NCBI GenBank assembly: GCA_963803875.1
Contig: CAWDOA010000016.1
Location: 558,001 to 622,000 of the forward strand
DNA: 64,000 nt
From: JABDIY01 sp963803875
GTDB taxonomy: Bacteria; Actinomycetota; Acidimicrobiia; Acidimicrobiales; SZUA-35
Direction of reading: 5' to 3'
Shown: one piece after another, positions 1 through 8,244 of the stretch
How positions within the stretch are numbered: position 1 is the stretch's first letter
How the letters are laid out: each line of letters opens with the position of its first letter
Made by a program: the position numbers and the translations under genes
Notes under the pieces: generated by a model
The model's database searches: none
The model's input: only the letters and a program-made list of their open reading frames with translations
Told to the model about the DNA's origin: nothing

Positions 1-2
1 GG

Positions 3-545
3 ATCGAGCCCCAGCTCCGGTGGCGAACCTACGGCGAGACAATCCGCGATCTTGCCATCGACTCCGGGGTCGAGATGGTGGTGAGTCTCGGGGCTTTGAT
101 CGCCGACGTCGTTCACACTCGACCGGCCACTATCTATGGTTCGGCGCTCACCCCCGAACTCCGAGATCGCCTCGACCTCGAACCCTCCACCTATGAGGGT
201 CCAACCGGGATCGTGGGCGTCGTTCACACCGCCACCCATACCGCCGGGCTCGATTCTGTGTCGTTGTGGGGCGCAGTGCCCAGCTACGTCCCCCACGCTC
301 GCTCGCCCAAGGTGTCCAAGGCACTGGTTGAGCGTGTGTCGACCCTCTTGGACCTTCCCATTCCTCTCGAACAACTCGGCCAGGCTGCGGCCGAGTACGA
401 GGCGCAGATCAACATGATGATCTCCGACGATGACGACATGGCCGAGTATGTGGCAAACCTCGAGGCTGAATACGACGCCGCCATGAGTTCGGGTTCGGGG
501 AACGAACTGATCGCCAAGATCGAAGAGTTCCTCAAGGAGCAATAG
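3..545 (+). CDS. PAC2 family protein, 5'-truncated by the window edge
   Basis: The reading frame is open from the first bases of the window, so the N-terminus is missing and about 180 residues are visible. The segment with RWRTYGETIRDLA followed by SLGALIADVVHTRP matches the core of the PAC2 (proteasome-assembly-chaperone-like) family. In actinobacteria these are soluble proteins of about 280-320 residues, some encoded near proteasome genes. The C-terminus is acidic (run DDDD) and helical, as is usual for the family. The stop is followed by 44 bp and a separate promoter for the next gene. The family is clear; the biochemical role in this organism is unknown. Confidence 0.8.
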   Translation: MEPQLRWRTYGETIRDLAIDSGVEMVVSLGALIADVVHTRPATIYGSALTPELRDRLDLEPSTYEGPTGIVGVVHTATHTAGLDSVSLWGAVPSYVPHARSPKVSKALVERVSTLLDLPIPLEQLGQAAAEYEAQINMMISDDDDMAEYVANLEAEYDAAMSSGSGNELIAKIEEFLKEQ

Positions 546-577
546 CGCTGGCCACACCGATCACTGGTCGCTGCTTC

Positions 578-583
578 TACGCT
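578..583 (+). promoter_or_regulatory. -10 hexamer TACGCT, leaderless start at 590
   Basis: TACGCT ends 6 nt before the ATG at 590, so transcription should begin at or next to the start codon. No Shine-Dalgarno sequence is present. Confidence 0.6.
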
Positions 584-589
584 CTGAGG

Positions 590-1264
590 ATGGAATTGAG
601 TGAAGCGGTCCGCCTCGAACGGCCCGAGGATGGGGTTGCGGTCCTGCGCATGGACAACGGTGAGAATCGATTCACCCCCGAAGTCAACGTTCATCTGAAC
701 TCCATCCTCGATGCGGTTGATGCAGACGACACGATCGGGTCGTTGGTCGTCACCGGCACCGGCAAGTTCTTCAGCAACGGATTCGACATCGAGGCCCTCA
801 CTGCCGCCGGTAACGACGCATTGACCTTCGTCGGCAACACCGAGAAGATCTGGGCTCGACTGATGGCGTCGCCGTATACCGTGGTGACTGCGATCAACGG
901 TCACGCTTTCGGTGCCGGCGCGATGCTTGCGTTGGCGGGCGATCTTCGCGTCGGGCGCACCGACCGGGGATTCTGGTGTCTGCCCGAGGCAGATCTGGGA
1001 ATGCCGTTCTCGCCGGCGATGATGGCCCTGTTCGATGACGTGCTCGGGAGGCCTGCGGTCGCTCCGCTCATGGCGACGTCGGCTCGGGTTGCACCCGATG
1101 CTCAACTCGCCGCTGGCGTGGTACACCAGTTGGTCGATATCGAAGAACTCGACACGGCCGCACTGACCCTGGCCAAGGGCGCTGCTCATCGCCGGGGCGC
1201 CAACCTCGGTCGGATCAAGAAACTGATTCATGGCGAGGCGATCGCCCTTGCCGGCAGAGCCTGA
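590..1264 (+). CDS. enoyl-CoA hydratase/isomerase family protein
   Basis: A 224-residue protein of the crotonase superfamily, most like the short delta3-delta2-enoyl-CoA isomerases that shift double bonds during beta-oxidation of unsaturated fatty acids. The oxyanion-hole segments are visible: SNGFDIEAL at about residues 64-72 and NGHAFGAGAMLALAGD at about 103-118. They are followed by the LPEADLGM segment, whose Glu corresponds to the usual isomerase catalytic acid. The protein is shorter than typical hydratases (about 260 aa) and has only one of the two hydratase glutamates, so isomerase is preferred. It is a single gene with its own leaderless promoter. Confidence 0.8.
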   Translation: MELSEAVRLERPEDGVAVLRMDNGENRFTPEVNVHLNSILDAVDADDTIGSLVVTGTGKFFSNGFDIEALTAAGNDALTFVGNTEKIWARLMASPYTVVTAINGHAFGAGAMLALAGDLRVGRTDRGFWCLPEADLGMPFSPAMMALFDDVLGRPAVAPLMATSARVAPDAQLAAGVVHQLVDIEELDTAALTLAKGAAHRRGANLGRIKKLIHGEAIALAGRA

Positions 1265-1307
1265 GTAGACCACTCCACCCATTCCTGACGATAGAGCGAC
1301 CAACCGT

Positions 1308-1313
1308 TACGCT
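1308..1313 (+). promoter_or_regulatory. -10 hexamer TACGCT, leaderless start at 1320
   Basis: Same hexamer and same 6-nt distance to the start (GTG at 1320) as the promoter at 578-583. Confidence 0.6.
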
Positions 1314-1319
1314 TCGGCG

Positions 1320-2663
1320 GTGTCCGATGTGTTGACGGTAGAGCAGGCTGAAGCCGAACTAACCGCTGAGATCAAGAGCGAGTTGTTCGGTTGGAAGATG
1401 TTCGATTGGGGCTGGTCGGCGTTCAGCACCACCGTCACCACCGCGCTGTTGGGGCCATATCTGTTGGCGCTGGGTGAAGACGCTGGTGGTGTCGACTTCC
1501 TTGGGTTCACCATCGACGAGGCCAGCTACTTCCCGTATGTGGTGAGCGTCTCGGCGATGCTCCAGGTACTGGTGCTGCCGCTCATCGGTTCGATCACCGA
1601 CTACACCGGCGCCAAGAAGAAGCTGATGATGGCGCTGGCAGCGGTGGGCTCGGTGGCCACATCACTGCTGTTCTTCGTCGTGGAGTCCACGATTCTGCTC
1701 GGTGGTCTGTTGTTCATCGTCGCTGCGGTTGCGTTCTCTTCCGCATCGGTGATCTACAACAGCTACCTTCCGGACTTGGTCCCCCCGATTCTGAGGGATC
1801 GCGTCAGTTCGGCAGGATTTGCATACGGCTATCTGGGTGGGGCGATCTGGCTGGCGATCAACTTCGCGCTCGTTGCTGCACTGGATGACGGCATCGCAGT
1901 ACGAATCAGCCTCGGCGGTACCGGTATATGGGCGTTGGTGTTCATCTTCGGGTTCACCGGGCGACTCCTGCGAGAGCGACCGGCGGCACGGGAGAAACCC
2001 CCGGGAGTCGGCTGGCTCAAACTGGGCACTAGCTCCGTGCTTGCCACATTGAAGGAACTGCGGGCCAAGTATCCGGTCACGTTCCGCTATCTCATCGCCT
2101 ACCTCATCTTCAACGACGGCATCGCCACTGTGATCACCGTGGCCGCAATCTTCGCCGCCGACGAGTTGGGCACCGAAGCCAGCACCTTGCTGCTGTTGGT
2201 GTTGATGATCCAGTTCGTCGCCGTCCCCGGTGCCGTGATGTTTGGTCGACTGGCCGAACGGATCGGTGCCAAGACCGCCCTCATCGGCAACCTGTGCGTA
2301 TGGATCGGGCTCGTCCTGTACGCCTTCTTGTTGCTCTCCAACGACACCCAACTGTTCGTGCTGGGCTTCTTCCTCGCCTTGGTGTTGGGTGGCTCTCAAG
2401 CCCTGAGCCGGTCGCTGTACTCCCAGATGATCCCTCAGGAGCAGGAAGCGGAGTACTTCGGGTTCTACGAGATCGCCGCTCGGGGCACTTCCTGGATCGG
2501 CCCGCTCGTGTTCGGCCTCGCCAACGAGGTCTTTGGATCTCAGCGCAACGCCATCCTGGTTCTACTGGTCTTCTTCGTCGTCGGTTTGGCCCTGTTGTTC
2601 CCGGTCAGGGTGAGGGAAGGCATGTTGGCGGCGGGCCAGGACCCAACCGGGGTTGTGGTCTAG
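1320..2663 (+). CDS. MFS transporter, UMF1 (Atg22-like) family
   Basis: A 447-residue polytopic membrane protein with about 12 hydrophobic segments. The N-terminal motif GWKMFDWGWSAF and the segment SVIYNSYLPDLVPP are typical of the UMF1/Atg22-like MFS group, whose eukaryotic members export amino acids from vacuoles. Substrates of the bacterial members are largely unknown. The GTG start at 1320 is chosen because of the -10 hexamer 6 nt upstream. The C-terminus is a short charged tail. Monocistronic. Confidence 0.85.
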   Translation: MSDVLTVEQAEAELTAEIKSELFGWKMFDWGWSAFSTTVTTALLGPYLLALGEDAGGVDFLGFTIDEASYFPYVVSVSAMLQVLVLPLIGSITDYTGAKKKLMMALAAVGSVATSLLFFVVESTILLGGLLFIVAAVAFSSASVIYNSYLPDLVPPILRDRVSSAGFAYGYLGGAIWLAINFALVAALDDGIAVRISLGGTGIWALVFIFGFTGRLLRERPAAREKPPGVGWLKLGTSSVLATLKELRAKYPVTFRYLIAYLIFNDGIATVITVAAIFAADELGTEASTLLLLVLMIQFVAVPGAVMFGRLAERIGAKTALIGNLCVWIGLVLYAFLLLSNDTQLFVLGFFLALVLGGSQALSRSLYSQMIPQEQEAEYFGFYEIAARGTSWIGPLVFGLANEVFGSQRNAILVLLVFFVVGLALLFPVRVREGMLAAGQDPTGVVV

Positions 2664-2686
2664 GCGCGAAGCGAACAAACGTTCGA

Positions 2687-2692
2687 TACTGT
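2687..2692 (+). promoter_or_regulatory. -10 hexamer TACTGT, leaderless start at 2699
   Basis: TACTGT ends 6 nt before the ATG at 2699, supporting this otherwise marginal 50-codon gene. Confidence 0.5.
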
Positions 2693-2698
2693 CAACCC

Positions 2699-2851
2699 AT
2701 GACTGACTCGAAGAATCCGAAGACTGCCGAAGACTGGGAACAGGTACGCCGTTCGGTCGCCATGCTCCCACCGGGCTCGTGGGCCATGAAACGAGAACAG
2801 GCGCTCACTGCCCTCGCCTCCCTGATAAGCCACCTCAAGAGAGTCGCTTGA
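2699..2851 (+). CDS. small hypothetical protein (50 aa)
   Basis: A 50-residue ORF beginning MTDSKNPKTAEDWEQ, with a predicted C-terminal helix (MKREQALTALASLISH). I do not recognise the family. It is kept because a -10 hexamer sits at the same 6-nt distance seen for neighbouring genes, and because it fills the gap exactly: its stop codon directly abuts the stop codon of the convergent lipoprotein gene. It is soluble and has no signal peptide. No function is proposed. Confidence 0.5.
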   Translation: MTDSKNPKTAEDWEQVRRSVAMLPPGSWAMKREQALTALASLISHLKRVA

Positions 2852-3679
2852 TCAGACGCAGATCTCACCCGCCAGACCGCGTCCACACAGTGCGGTCCGT
2901 TCCACGCTGCCCAGCCAGAAACCTTCGCCGCTGTCGGTGGGCTGTCCGAACACGTGGAGACGAACGCCCACCAACGAATCGTCGGCCAGACCGATCACGT
3001 CGTATGTCACCTCACCGAGATCGCCGACGGTCGGAGCCAACGTCAGAGTGATTCTGGGTTCGACCTCTTCATCTCTCGGGTATGCGTCGGCCACCAGCCG
3101 GCCGAGGTCGAGCATCGTTTCGGCTTCGGGAATCTCGCCGCCCAGTTCGGCAACGATCTCCGACGTTGCATCGTCCACGCCACCGATATAGGCCAGGAAC
3201 CTCAGGTTCGCCCAGCCGATCGCACCGTTCGCCTCGATCTCGTACCAGAATGCACCGGGAATCTGGCGAGCTTGACCGGTAGCAACGACGTTGCCGGTTG
3301 GGCCGAGCGTCGTGATGATCTCGAACCCGACACCCGGACCGGACCGAACGTTGAGGACGTCATCGTGCTCCACACCGATGACGCCCAGTCGGTCGCCCGG
3401 CTTGGCGAACAGTTCGACGGCGGTGCCGGGAAGCGATGTTGTGGACTGACCGGTCGCGTCGGTCGTCTCCGGAACCTCAGTGTCGCTGGTGGTCACGGTG
3501 GCATCATTGGTAGAACCGGTCGTTGCTTCGGGTGCGGGGTCGGTGGTGTCGGTGGTGTCGGGGATTGTGGTGGTCACCGAGGAGGTTGTAGGCGCCTGCG
3601 TTTGGTCATCCCCGCATCCGGTGGTACCGGACGCGAGTAGGGCAAACAGGACAAACAGTGGGATAGCGAACCTGCGCAT
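2852..3679 (-). CDS. SH3b-domain lipoprotein
   Basis: A 275-residue secreted lipoprotein. The N-terminal signal peptide ends in a lipobox (ASGTTGC, Cys at about residue 22). It is followed by a long Thr/Ser/Asp-rich linker (about 25-85), and then a bacterial SH3 domain with VLNVRSGPG at about 108-116, a fold that usually binds peptidoglycan or its peptides. The C-terminal half (about 155-275) is not recognised and contains two cysteines near the end. Its stop codon abuts the stop of the convergent small gene. Probably envelope-anchored; the ligand is unknown. Confidence 0.75.
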   Translation of the reverse strand: MRRFAIPLFVLFALLASGTTGCGDDQTQAPTTSSVTTTIPDTTDTTDPAPEATTGSTNDATVTTSDTEVPETTDATGQSTTSLPGTAVELFAKPGDRLGVIGVEHDDVLNVRSGPGVGFEIITTLGPTGNVVATGQARQIPGAFWYEIEANGAIGWANLRFLAYIGGVDDATSEIVAELGGEIPEAETMLDLGRLVADAYPRDEEVEPRITLTLAPTVGDLGEVTYDVIGLADDSLVGVRLHVFGQPTDSGEGFWLGSVERTALCGRGLAGEICV

Positions 3680-3744
3680 GCCTCAACCATGGCGCTGGAC
3701 AGCGGCAACCGCCAGAGGATTCAGTCATCATCTCGTCGTGTGGT

Positions 3745-5076
3745 TCACCCCTCGGCGGGCAGTGGTTCGATACGGCTGATCAGTCCGTCGAGGCTGAGCA
3801 CGTACATCTCGCCGTTGCCGTCAACACCGAAGGCGCCCAGCGTGTTGTCGCCGAGCTCGAGATTGAGTTTGCGGACGATCACTCCGCCCGGAGAGTCGAC
3901 GGCACCAAAGACTTCACCGGTGCAGTAATCGCCGAAGATGTAGACCCCGTCGTAGAGGAGAAGGGTTTCGCCTCGGTAGACCGCACCACCTGTGATCGAA
4001 CAGCGACCGTCCTGATGTGCGTAAACGAACCACGGACCGGTGTGATCCTCAGGTTCTGTGCCTCCGTCGAAGGGCTCGTTCCCCTCCATTTGATTCCAGC
4101 CCAGGTTGGCTCCCCGGCCGCCATCGGTGAGGCGGTTCACCTCTTCGAATCGATTCTGCCCTACATCTGCGATCCACAGTTCGTTGGTGTCGGGGTCAAA
4201 GCTGAACTGCCACGGGTTCCGCACGCCGCTGAGCCACACTTCGGGTGCTCCGCCACCGTCGACATAGGGATTGCCGTTGGGCACCGAGTACCCGAACCCG
4301 TCGGCAGCGCCATCGGGGTCGATCCGCAGGACGGCACCGAGCAGGGTGTTGGTGTCCTGGCCCGATCCCAGGGGATCACCAGCGCGACCGCCATCCCCGA
4401 TCCCGACATAGAGGAAGCCGTCGGGGCCGAAGGTGAGGCCACCGCCGTTGTGGTTGGCAAAGGGCTGTTCGATGCGCAGAACTTCACGTCGGCTGTCGAT
4501 CATCGCCGTCCGTGAACCCATCGTGTAGCGGTCGATCACGTTGGCGCCGTCCCGGTCGGTGTAGCTCAGATAGAGCTGGCGCCCATCGCTGGAGAAGACC
4601 AGATCCAGCAGGCCCTGTTCGGTCCCGGTGCTGATTTCACCGGCGATCTCGATGACCGGTGTGGTGTCGAGCCTGAACTGGTCCGGACGGTTCTTGGTGA
4701 CGGTCCGGGCGATCCGATGAACCGAGCCGGTCTTGTTGGCGACGTAGAGGTCCCCGGTTCCGCTGCGGGGAACGAGCGCGACGGGTTGCTCGGTTTCGGC
4801 GATCGTGTTGAGGAGCAGGCCTTGCTGGGTCCATGCGGGCTCTTCAGCGATCGAGGGTGCGGTGGTGCTCGTGGTCGGTGCGTCCTCGCCGCCTGAACCA
4901 GGCGACAGCGTGGTACTGACCTGGACGACGGGGAGCGTGGATGGGGTGGTCTGCTCGCCTTGGGAGCCGCCACACCCAGCAGCGCTGGCCATCACGGCGA
5001 TGGTGGCGATGACGACTCGGGGCTTCCAGCCCGTGGGTCGACGGAGAGTAGACCCTGTGGGTTTGCCGCTGTGCAT
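3745..5076 (-). CDS. PQQ-dependent sugar dehydrogenase-like lipoprotein (glucose/sorbosone dehydrogenase family)
   Basis: A 443-residue lipoprotein: basic N-terminus, hydrophobic segment and lipobox (MASAAGC, Cys about 35), then a Ser/Thr-rich linker and a six-bladed beta-propeller. Family motifs are NHNGGGLTFGPDGFLYVGIGDGG (in two pieces around residues 209-231), VWLSGVRNPWQFSFD and IADVGQNRFEEVN, typical of soluble-type glucose/sorbosone dehydrogenases related to YliI (Asd). The substrate cannot be predicted and PQQ synthesis genes are not in the window. It lies 7 bp after the tesB-like gene, so the two are probably co-transcribed. A palindrome spans its start codon. Confidence 0.8.
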   Translation of the reverse strand: MHSGKPTGSTLRRPTGWKPRVVIATIAVMASAAGCGGSQGEQTTPSTLPVVQVSTTLSPGSGGEDAPTTSTTAPSIAEEPAWTQQGLLLNTIAETEQPVALVPRSGTGDLYVANKTGSVHRIARTVTKNRPDQFRLDTTPVIEIAGEISTGTEQGLLDLVFSSDGRQLYLSYTDRDGANVIDRYTMGSRTAMIDSRREVLRIEQPFANHNGGGLTFGPDGFLYVGIGDGGRAGDPLGSGQDTNTLLGAVLRIDPDGAADGFGYSVPNGNPYVDGGGAPEVWLSGVRNPWQFSFDPDTNELWIADVGQNRFEEVNRLTDGGRGANLGWNQMEGNEPFDGGTEPEDHTGPWFVYAHQDGRCSITGGAVYRGETLLLYDGVYIFGDYCTGEVFGAVDSPGGVIVRKLNLELGDNTLGAFGVDGNGEMYVLSLDGLISRIEPLPAEG

Positions 5077-5088
5077 AGAGACTCTATG
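5074..5088. repeat. 15-bp palindrome over a start codon (CATAGAGACTCTATG)
   Basis: Perfect 7-bp arms around a single central base. It covers the ATG of the PQQ-dehydrogenase-like gene and the stop codon of the upstream thioesterase gene. It could be an operator or an mRNA hairpin that controls translation of the second gene. Confidence 0.4.
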
Positions 5089-5953
5089 AAAGCAGGCGGA
5101 CGAGCCCTTCCTGGACCACTGACACCACGAGTTCGTCGTTCTGATAGATCAATCCTCGCGCCAGTCCCCGTGCGCCTGTGGAGCTGGGCGTGTCCTGAAC
5201 GTACAGAAACCACTCATCGGCCCGGAACGGCCGGTGGAACCACATGGCGTGATCGAGGCTGGCCATCATCAGCTCACCGGAAAGATAGTGCTTGCCGTGA
5301 GGTAGGTTCACCGTGTCGAGCAGCGTCATATCGGACGCATAGGTGAGCACGCACTGGTGTAGAACCGGGTCGCCGGGCAAGGAACCATTGGCTCGCATCC
5401 ACACGGTCTGGTGCGGAGGCAAGTGTTCACCTCTGGCTCGCTCCACCTCATCGGGACCTACATAGCGGGTGTCGATTGGGCGGGGAAGCGTGTACCAGTC
5501 GCCCAGCTCTTTCTTGAATGGTTCGTTGCGGGTGTGGAAGTCCGGGAGTGTTTCCGGTGCCGGCACATCTGCGGGGGGATCGAACTGGTGGTCGAATCCC
5601 GGCTCAGGCGTATGGAATGACGCCGTGAGATGGAAGATCGAGGTGCCGTGCTGGATGGCTGACACTCGCCGGGTGGCGAAGGATCGACCGTCACGGATGA
5701 GTTCTACCTCGTACAGGATCGGAATCGTGGGATCGCCAGGTCGTAAGAAATAGGAATGGAGCGAATGGGCCACACCCTTGGTTACGGTTCGGGTTGCCGC
5801 CACCAGAGCCTGACCGGCCACCTGACCGCCAAAGACCCGCTGGCGCATGTCATTTGGGCTCTGACCTCGGAAAAAGTGGACCTCGAGCTGTTCGAGATCG
5901 AGCAGCTTCACCAGATCGTCGACGGCCGGCTGGGCGGAGTAGGTAGTGCTCAC
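5084..5953 (-). CDS. tesB: acyl-CoA thioesterase II (TesB-like)
   Basis: A 289-residue double hot-dog protein that hydrolyses acyl-CoA to free fatty acid and CoA. Family segments: FRGQSPNDMRQRVFGGQVAGQAL near the N-terminus (in two pieces), LHSYFLRPGDPTIPI, and SLDHAMWFHRPFRADEWFLY near the C-terminus, holding the Asp-Gln/Thr type active-site region. An ATG exists further upstream (6004), but the GTG at 5953 is preferred because CATACT lies 6 nt before it and homology starts just after. Probably the first gene of a two-gene operon with the sugar dehydrogenase-like lipoprotein. Confidence 0.85.
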   Translation of the reverse strand: MSTTYSAQPAVDDLVKLLDLEQLEVHFFRGQSPNDMRQRVFGGQVAGQALVAATRTVTKGVAHSLHSYFLRPGDPTIPILYEVELIRDGRSFATRRVSAIQHGTSIFHLTASFHTPEPGFDHQFDPPADVPAPETLPDFHTRNEPFKKELGDWYTLPRPIDTRYVGPDEVERARGEHLPPHQTVWMRANGSLPGDPVLHQCVLTYASDMTLLDTVNLPHGKHYLSGELMMASLDHAMWFHRPFRADEWFLYVQDTPSSTGARGLARGLIYQNDELVVSVVQEGLVRLLS

Positions 5954-5959
5954 GGTCCC

Positions 5960-5965
5960 AGTATG
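5960..5965 (-). promoter_or_regulatory. -10 hexamer CATACT, leaderless start at 5953
   Basis: CATACT (minus strand) is 6 nt from the GTG at 5953 and decides the start of the tesB-like gene. Confidence 0.55.
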
Positions 5966-6039
5966 GGGGCCGATAGGAGCAGGAACCGAAACGTCCCTGA
6001 CCACTCCGGTTGATGAGGCGTCGATACGGTGAGGTGGTC

Positions 6040-6507
6040 ATGGGACTCAACGACTCCATCCTGAATATTGTTGATGGTCGTTTGGGAACCGGTGGTCGCT
6101 ACCTTGCCGTCTCGGCCGTGAACGTGGTGAACCATCAGATCCTGTTGAGGATCGCCAATGGATGGTGGGGCTGGCCGGGTGGTTGGGCAAATGCTTTTGC
6201 GGCATCGGTGGCTCTGATCCCCGCCTACCTACTGACCCGTTCGTGGGTGTGGTCGGTGTCGGGAACACATTCGGTTCGTCGGGAGGTTGTGCCATTCCTC
6301 ATCCTTGCTGTTGTTGGTCTCGTGGTCTCGTCGGCAACGTCGGAGATCGCCCAGCGAAGTTTTGGAAACGGCCTGTGGGTGAACGTCGGCAGCCTTGTGG
6401 GCTATGTCGGTGTCTGGATCGTGAAGTTCTTCGTTCTCGAACGAATCTTCGCCGGTCAGCAATTCGTGATCGAGCCGGCTGAGACCGAGCCCGTGAAGGT
6501 CAAGTGA
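6040..6507 (+). CDS. GtrA family membrane protein
   Basis: A 155-residue protein with four predicted membrane helices, matching the GtrA/DPMS family. These small proteins assist flipping or presentation of polyprenyl-phosphate-linked sugars, or act in cell-wall glycan transfer. The segment IANGWWGWPGGWANAFAAS lies before helix 2, and LTRSWVW (about 67-73) resembles the conserved family motif with its aromatic residues. The ATG at 6040 is preferred over a TTG/ATG about 27 bp upstream because a TACGGT hexamer occurs at 6025-6030. It overlaps the methyltransferase gene by 4 bp (GTGA), implying coupled translation. Confidence 0.75.
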   Translation: MGLNDSILNIVDGRLGTGGRYLAVSAVNVVNHQILLRIANGWWGWPGGWANAFAASVALIPAYLLTRSWVWSVSGTHSVRREVVPFLILAVVGLVVSSATSEIAQRSFGNGLWVNVGSLVGYVGVWIVKFFVLERIFAGQQFVIEPAETEPVKVK

Positions 6508-7121
6508 GACCCGAGGATCACGCGAGGGCTGAATTGGCCCGTGGATTCATGCCTCCCGATGAAGGGCTGGCGCTGTGGGCCGCGGCCGCTTCGGCTGATC
6601 TGACCCTGGGGCCGATGCTCGAAGTCGGCAGCTACTGCGGCAAGTCTGCCCTCTACTTGGGTCCGGTCGCCCGAGACGCTGACTCGGCGCTCTATTGCCT
6701 GGATCATCACCGAGGCTCAGAGGAAAACCAGGCCGGCTGGGAGCACCACGATCCAGCTCTGGTCGATCCCGAGATCGGTTTGATGGACACACTGCCGGTC
6801 TTTCGGCGGACCGTGTACGAAGCTGGGCTCGAGCCGTGGGTCGTGGCCTTGGTTGGCGACGGACCGCGGATCGGCCGCAACTGGAACACCTCGCTGTCGT
6901 TCTTGTTCATCGATGGCGGCCACGGCGAGGAGCCGGCCCGGCTCGACTTCGAGATCTGGACTCCCCATGTGGCGGCCGGGGGAGTGCTGGCGATCCACGA
7001 TGTGTTCTCCGATCCCGCCGACGGCGGTCGGCCACCATATGAACAGATCTACCTGCCGGCGCTCGAGGCAGGTTTCACCGAACTCTCGGCCACCGGATCA
7101 CTGCGAATTCTCCGCAAGTAG
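6504..7121 (+). CDS. class I SAM-dependent methyltransferase (Methyltransf_24-like)
   Basis: A 205-residue protein with a Rossmann-type SAM site: LEVGSYCGKSALYLG at about residues 39-53 and the acidic motif CLDHH at about 69-73. The later FLFIDGGHGEEPARLDFEIW segment (in two pieces around 133-150) is typical of the Methyltransf_24 / cephalosporin-hydroxylase-like group. It starts with GTG in a 4-bp overlap with the GtrA gene. The substrate is unknown; the GtrA neighbour suggests a lipid- or sugar-linked substrate, but that is inference. Confidence 0.75.
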   Translation: MRPEDHARAELARGFMPPDEGLALWAAAASADLTLGPMLEVGSYCGKSALYLGPVARDADSALYCLDHHRGSEENQAGWEHHDPALVDPEIGLMDTLPVFRRTVYEAGLEPWVVALVGDGPRIGRNWNTSLSFLFIDGGHGEEPARLDFEIWTPHVAAGGVLAIHDVFSDPADGGRPPYEQIYLPALEAGFTELSATGSLRILRK

Positions 7122-7223
7122 CGCCAGGGCCGAAGGCGAGCGTGGAGGGCGCCGTTCGTCGGCGCTGCGCGCCTCCTCTCTAACCGAGTATCGGCGCTAC
7201 GCGCCGAACTCGCCCCGGAGGGA
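7122..7223. repeat. GC-rich palindromic intergenic segment between convergent genes
   Basis: Contains a strong hairpin at 7191-7207 (7-bp arms TCGGCGC / GCGCCGA, loop TAC) and longer-range complementarity between GGCGAG (7135-7140) and CTCGCC (7209-7214). There is no T-tract on either strand. It could be a bidirectional terminator without a U-run or a REP-like element. Confidence 0.45.
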
Positions 7224-8240
7224 CTAGTTGTGACTCGTGAACAGATGTGAGGTTGGATTGTCACCTTGAAGTGCGTCGGCGGCCAGGATTACGGCGGCGG
7301 CGGTGTAGGTGCTCTTCTCCAGTTCAGGGAAGTAGATCAGTTCGGGGTAGACCAGCCCGGTGAAGTACCGGCCGTCAGTGTCGTCCCGCAGGGTTTGGGC
7401 GCTCTGGAACAGATGCTCGGCCTTGGATCGTTCGCCTGCCGCAAGGTGGGCGATCACGCACTCACACGTTTCGGCGGCTGTCACCCACGGTCGGTCGTGG
7501 ACACAGCGGCACCCCTTGCCATCCATGATGAACTCCTGCCACCTGTTGGCCAGGTGGTCTCGGGCTGCCTCACCCACGATGGCACCGGTGAGCACCGGGT
7601 AGTACCAGTCCATCGCCCAACGGTCCTTTGGTTCGAATGCATCTGGCTGATCGGCGATCACGCGGATGAGACGTTGACGTGCCTCCATCCATTGAGGCTG
7701 TGGTTTGCCCATGAGGTCGGCTAGGAGTGCGCCACATTCGAGGCTGTGGTTGATGGATGATGACCCGGTGAGAAGGGCGTAGCTCCACGGGGTGCCGTCG
7801 GGGCGGCGCGCCCAGATCACTTCACCCCGCTTGGTTTGAAGCTCCAACACGAACTCGATGGCGGGCTCGACGACGGGCCAGTAACGTTCGACGAAGTCTC
7901 GGTTGCCGGTCACAAGCCAGTGGTGCCACACCCCGGTGGCGATGTAGGCAATACAATTGGCATCGAACTTGGCGTCTTCGATACCGCCCTCTACGTAGTA
8001 GTTGTGCCAGCTACCGTCCGGCCGCTGGATGTTGGCCAGCCACTCATACGCCAACTCGGCCTCCCGAATGAGTCCGCAGGTAGCCAGAGCCATCGCTGCC
8101 TCCACGTGATTCCACGGGTCGGCGTGCCCACCCGGGATCCACGGGATCATCCCGTTGGGAAGCTGCCACTCGGCGATGGCCTCCGCACTGGCCAGCATCT
8201 GCGGCGCGGTGACGACTCCTTCGACGAACGGCAACTGCAC
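7224..8240 (-). CDS. prenyltransferase/squalene-cyclase-like alpha/alpha-toroid protein
   Basis: A 338-residue soluble protein built from repeated helical hairpins, with QLPNGMIPW (about 26-34), IQRPDGSWHNYYVEGG (about 70-85) and WARRPDGTPW (about 143-152). This pattern is typical of the terpene-cyclase / glycosidase alpha/alpha toroid, and such genes are often annotated as prenyltransferase in actinobacteria. A classical DxDD protonation motif is not visible, so true cyclase activity is doubtful and glycan processing is equally possible. It is the third gene of a tight operon, 4 bp after the methyltransferase, and starts with GTG. Confidence 0.65.
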   Translation of the reverse strand: MQLPFVEGVVTAPQMLASAEAIAEWQLPNGMIPWIPGGHADPWNHVEAAMALATCGLIREAELAYEWLANIQRPDGSWHNYYVEGGIEDAKFDANCIAYIATGVWHHWLVTGNRDFVERYWPVVEPAIEFVLELQTKRGEVIWARRPDGTPWSYALLTGSSSINHSLECGALLADLMGKPQPQWMEARQRLIRVIADQPDAFEPKDRWAMDWYYPVLTGAIVGEAARDHLANRWQEFIMDGKGCRCVHDRPWVTAAETCECVIAHLAAGERSKAEHLFQSAQTLRDDTDGRYFTGLVYPELIYFPELEKSTYTAAAVILAADALQGDNPTSHLFTSHN

Positions 8241-8244
8241 GGTG

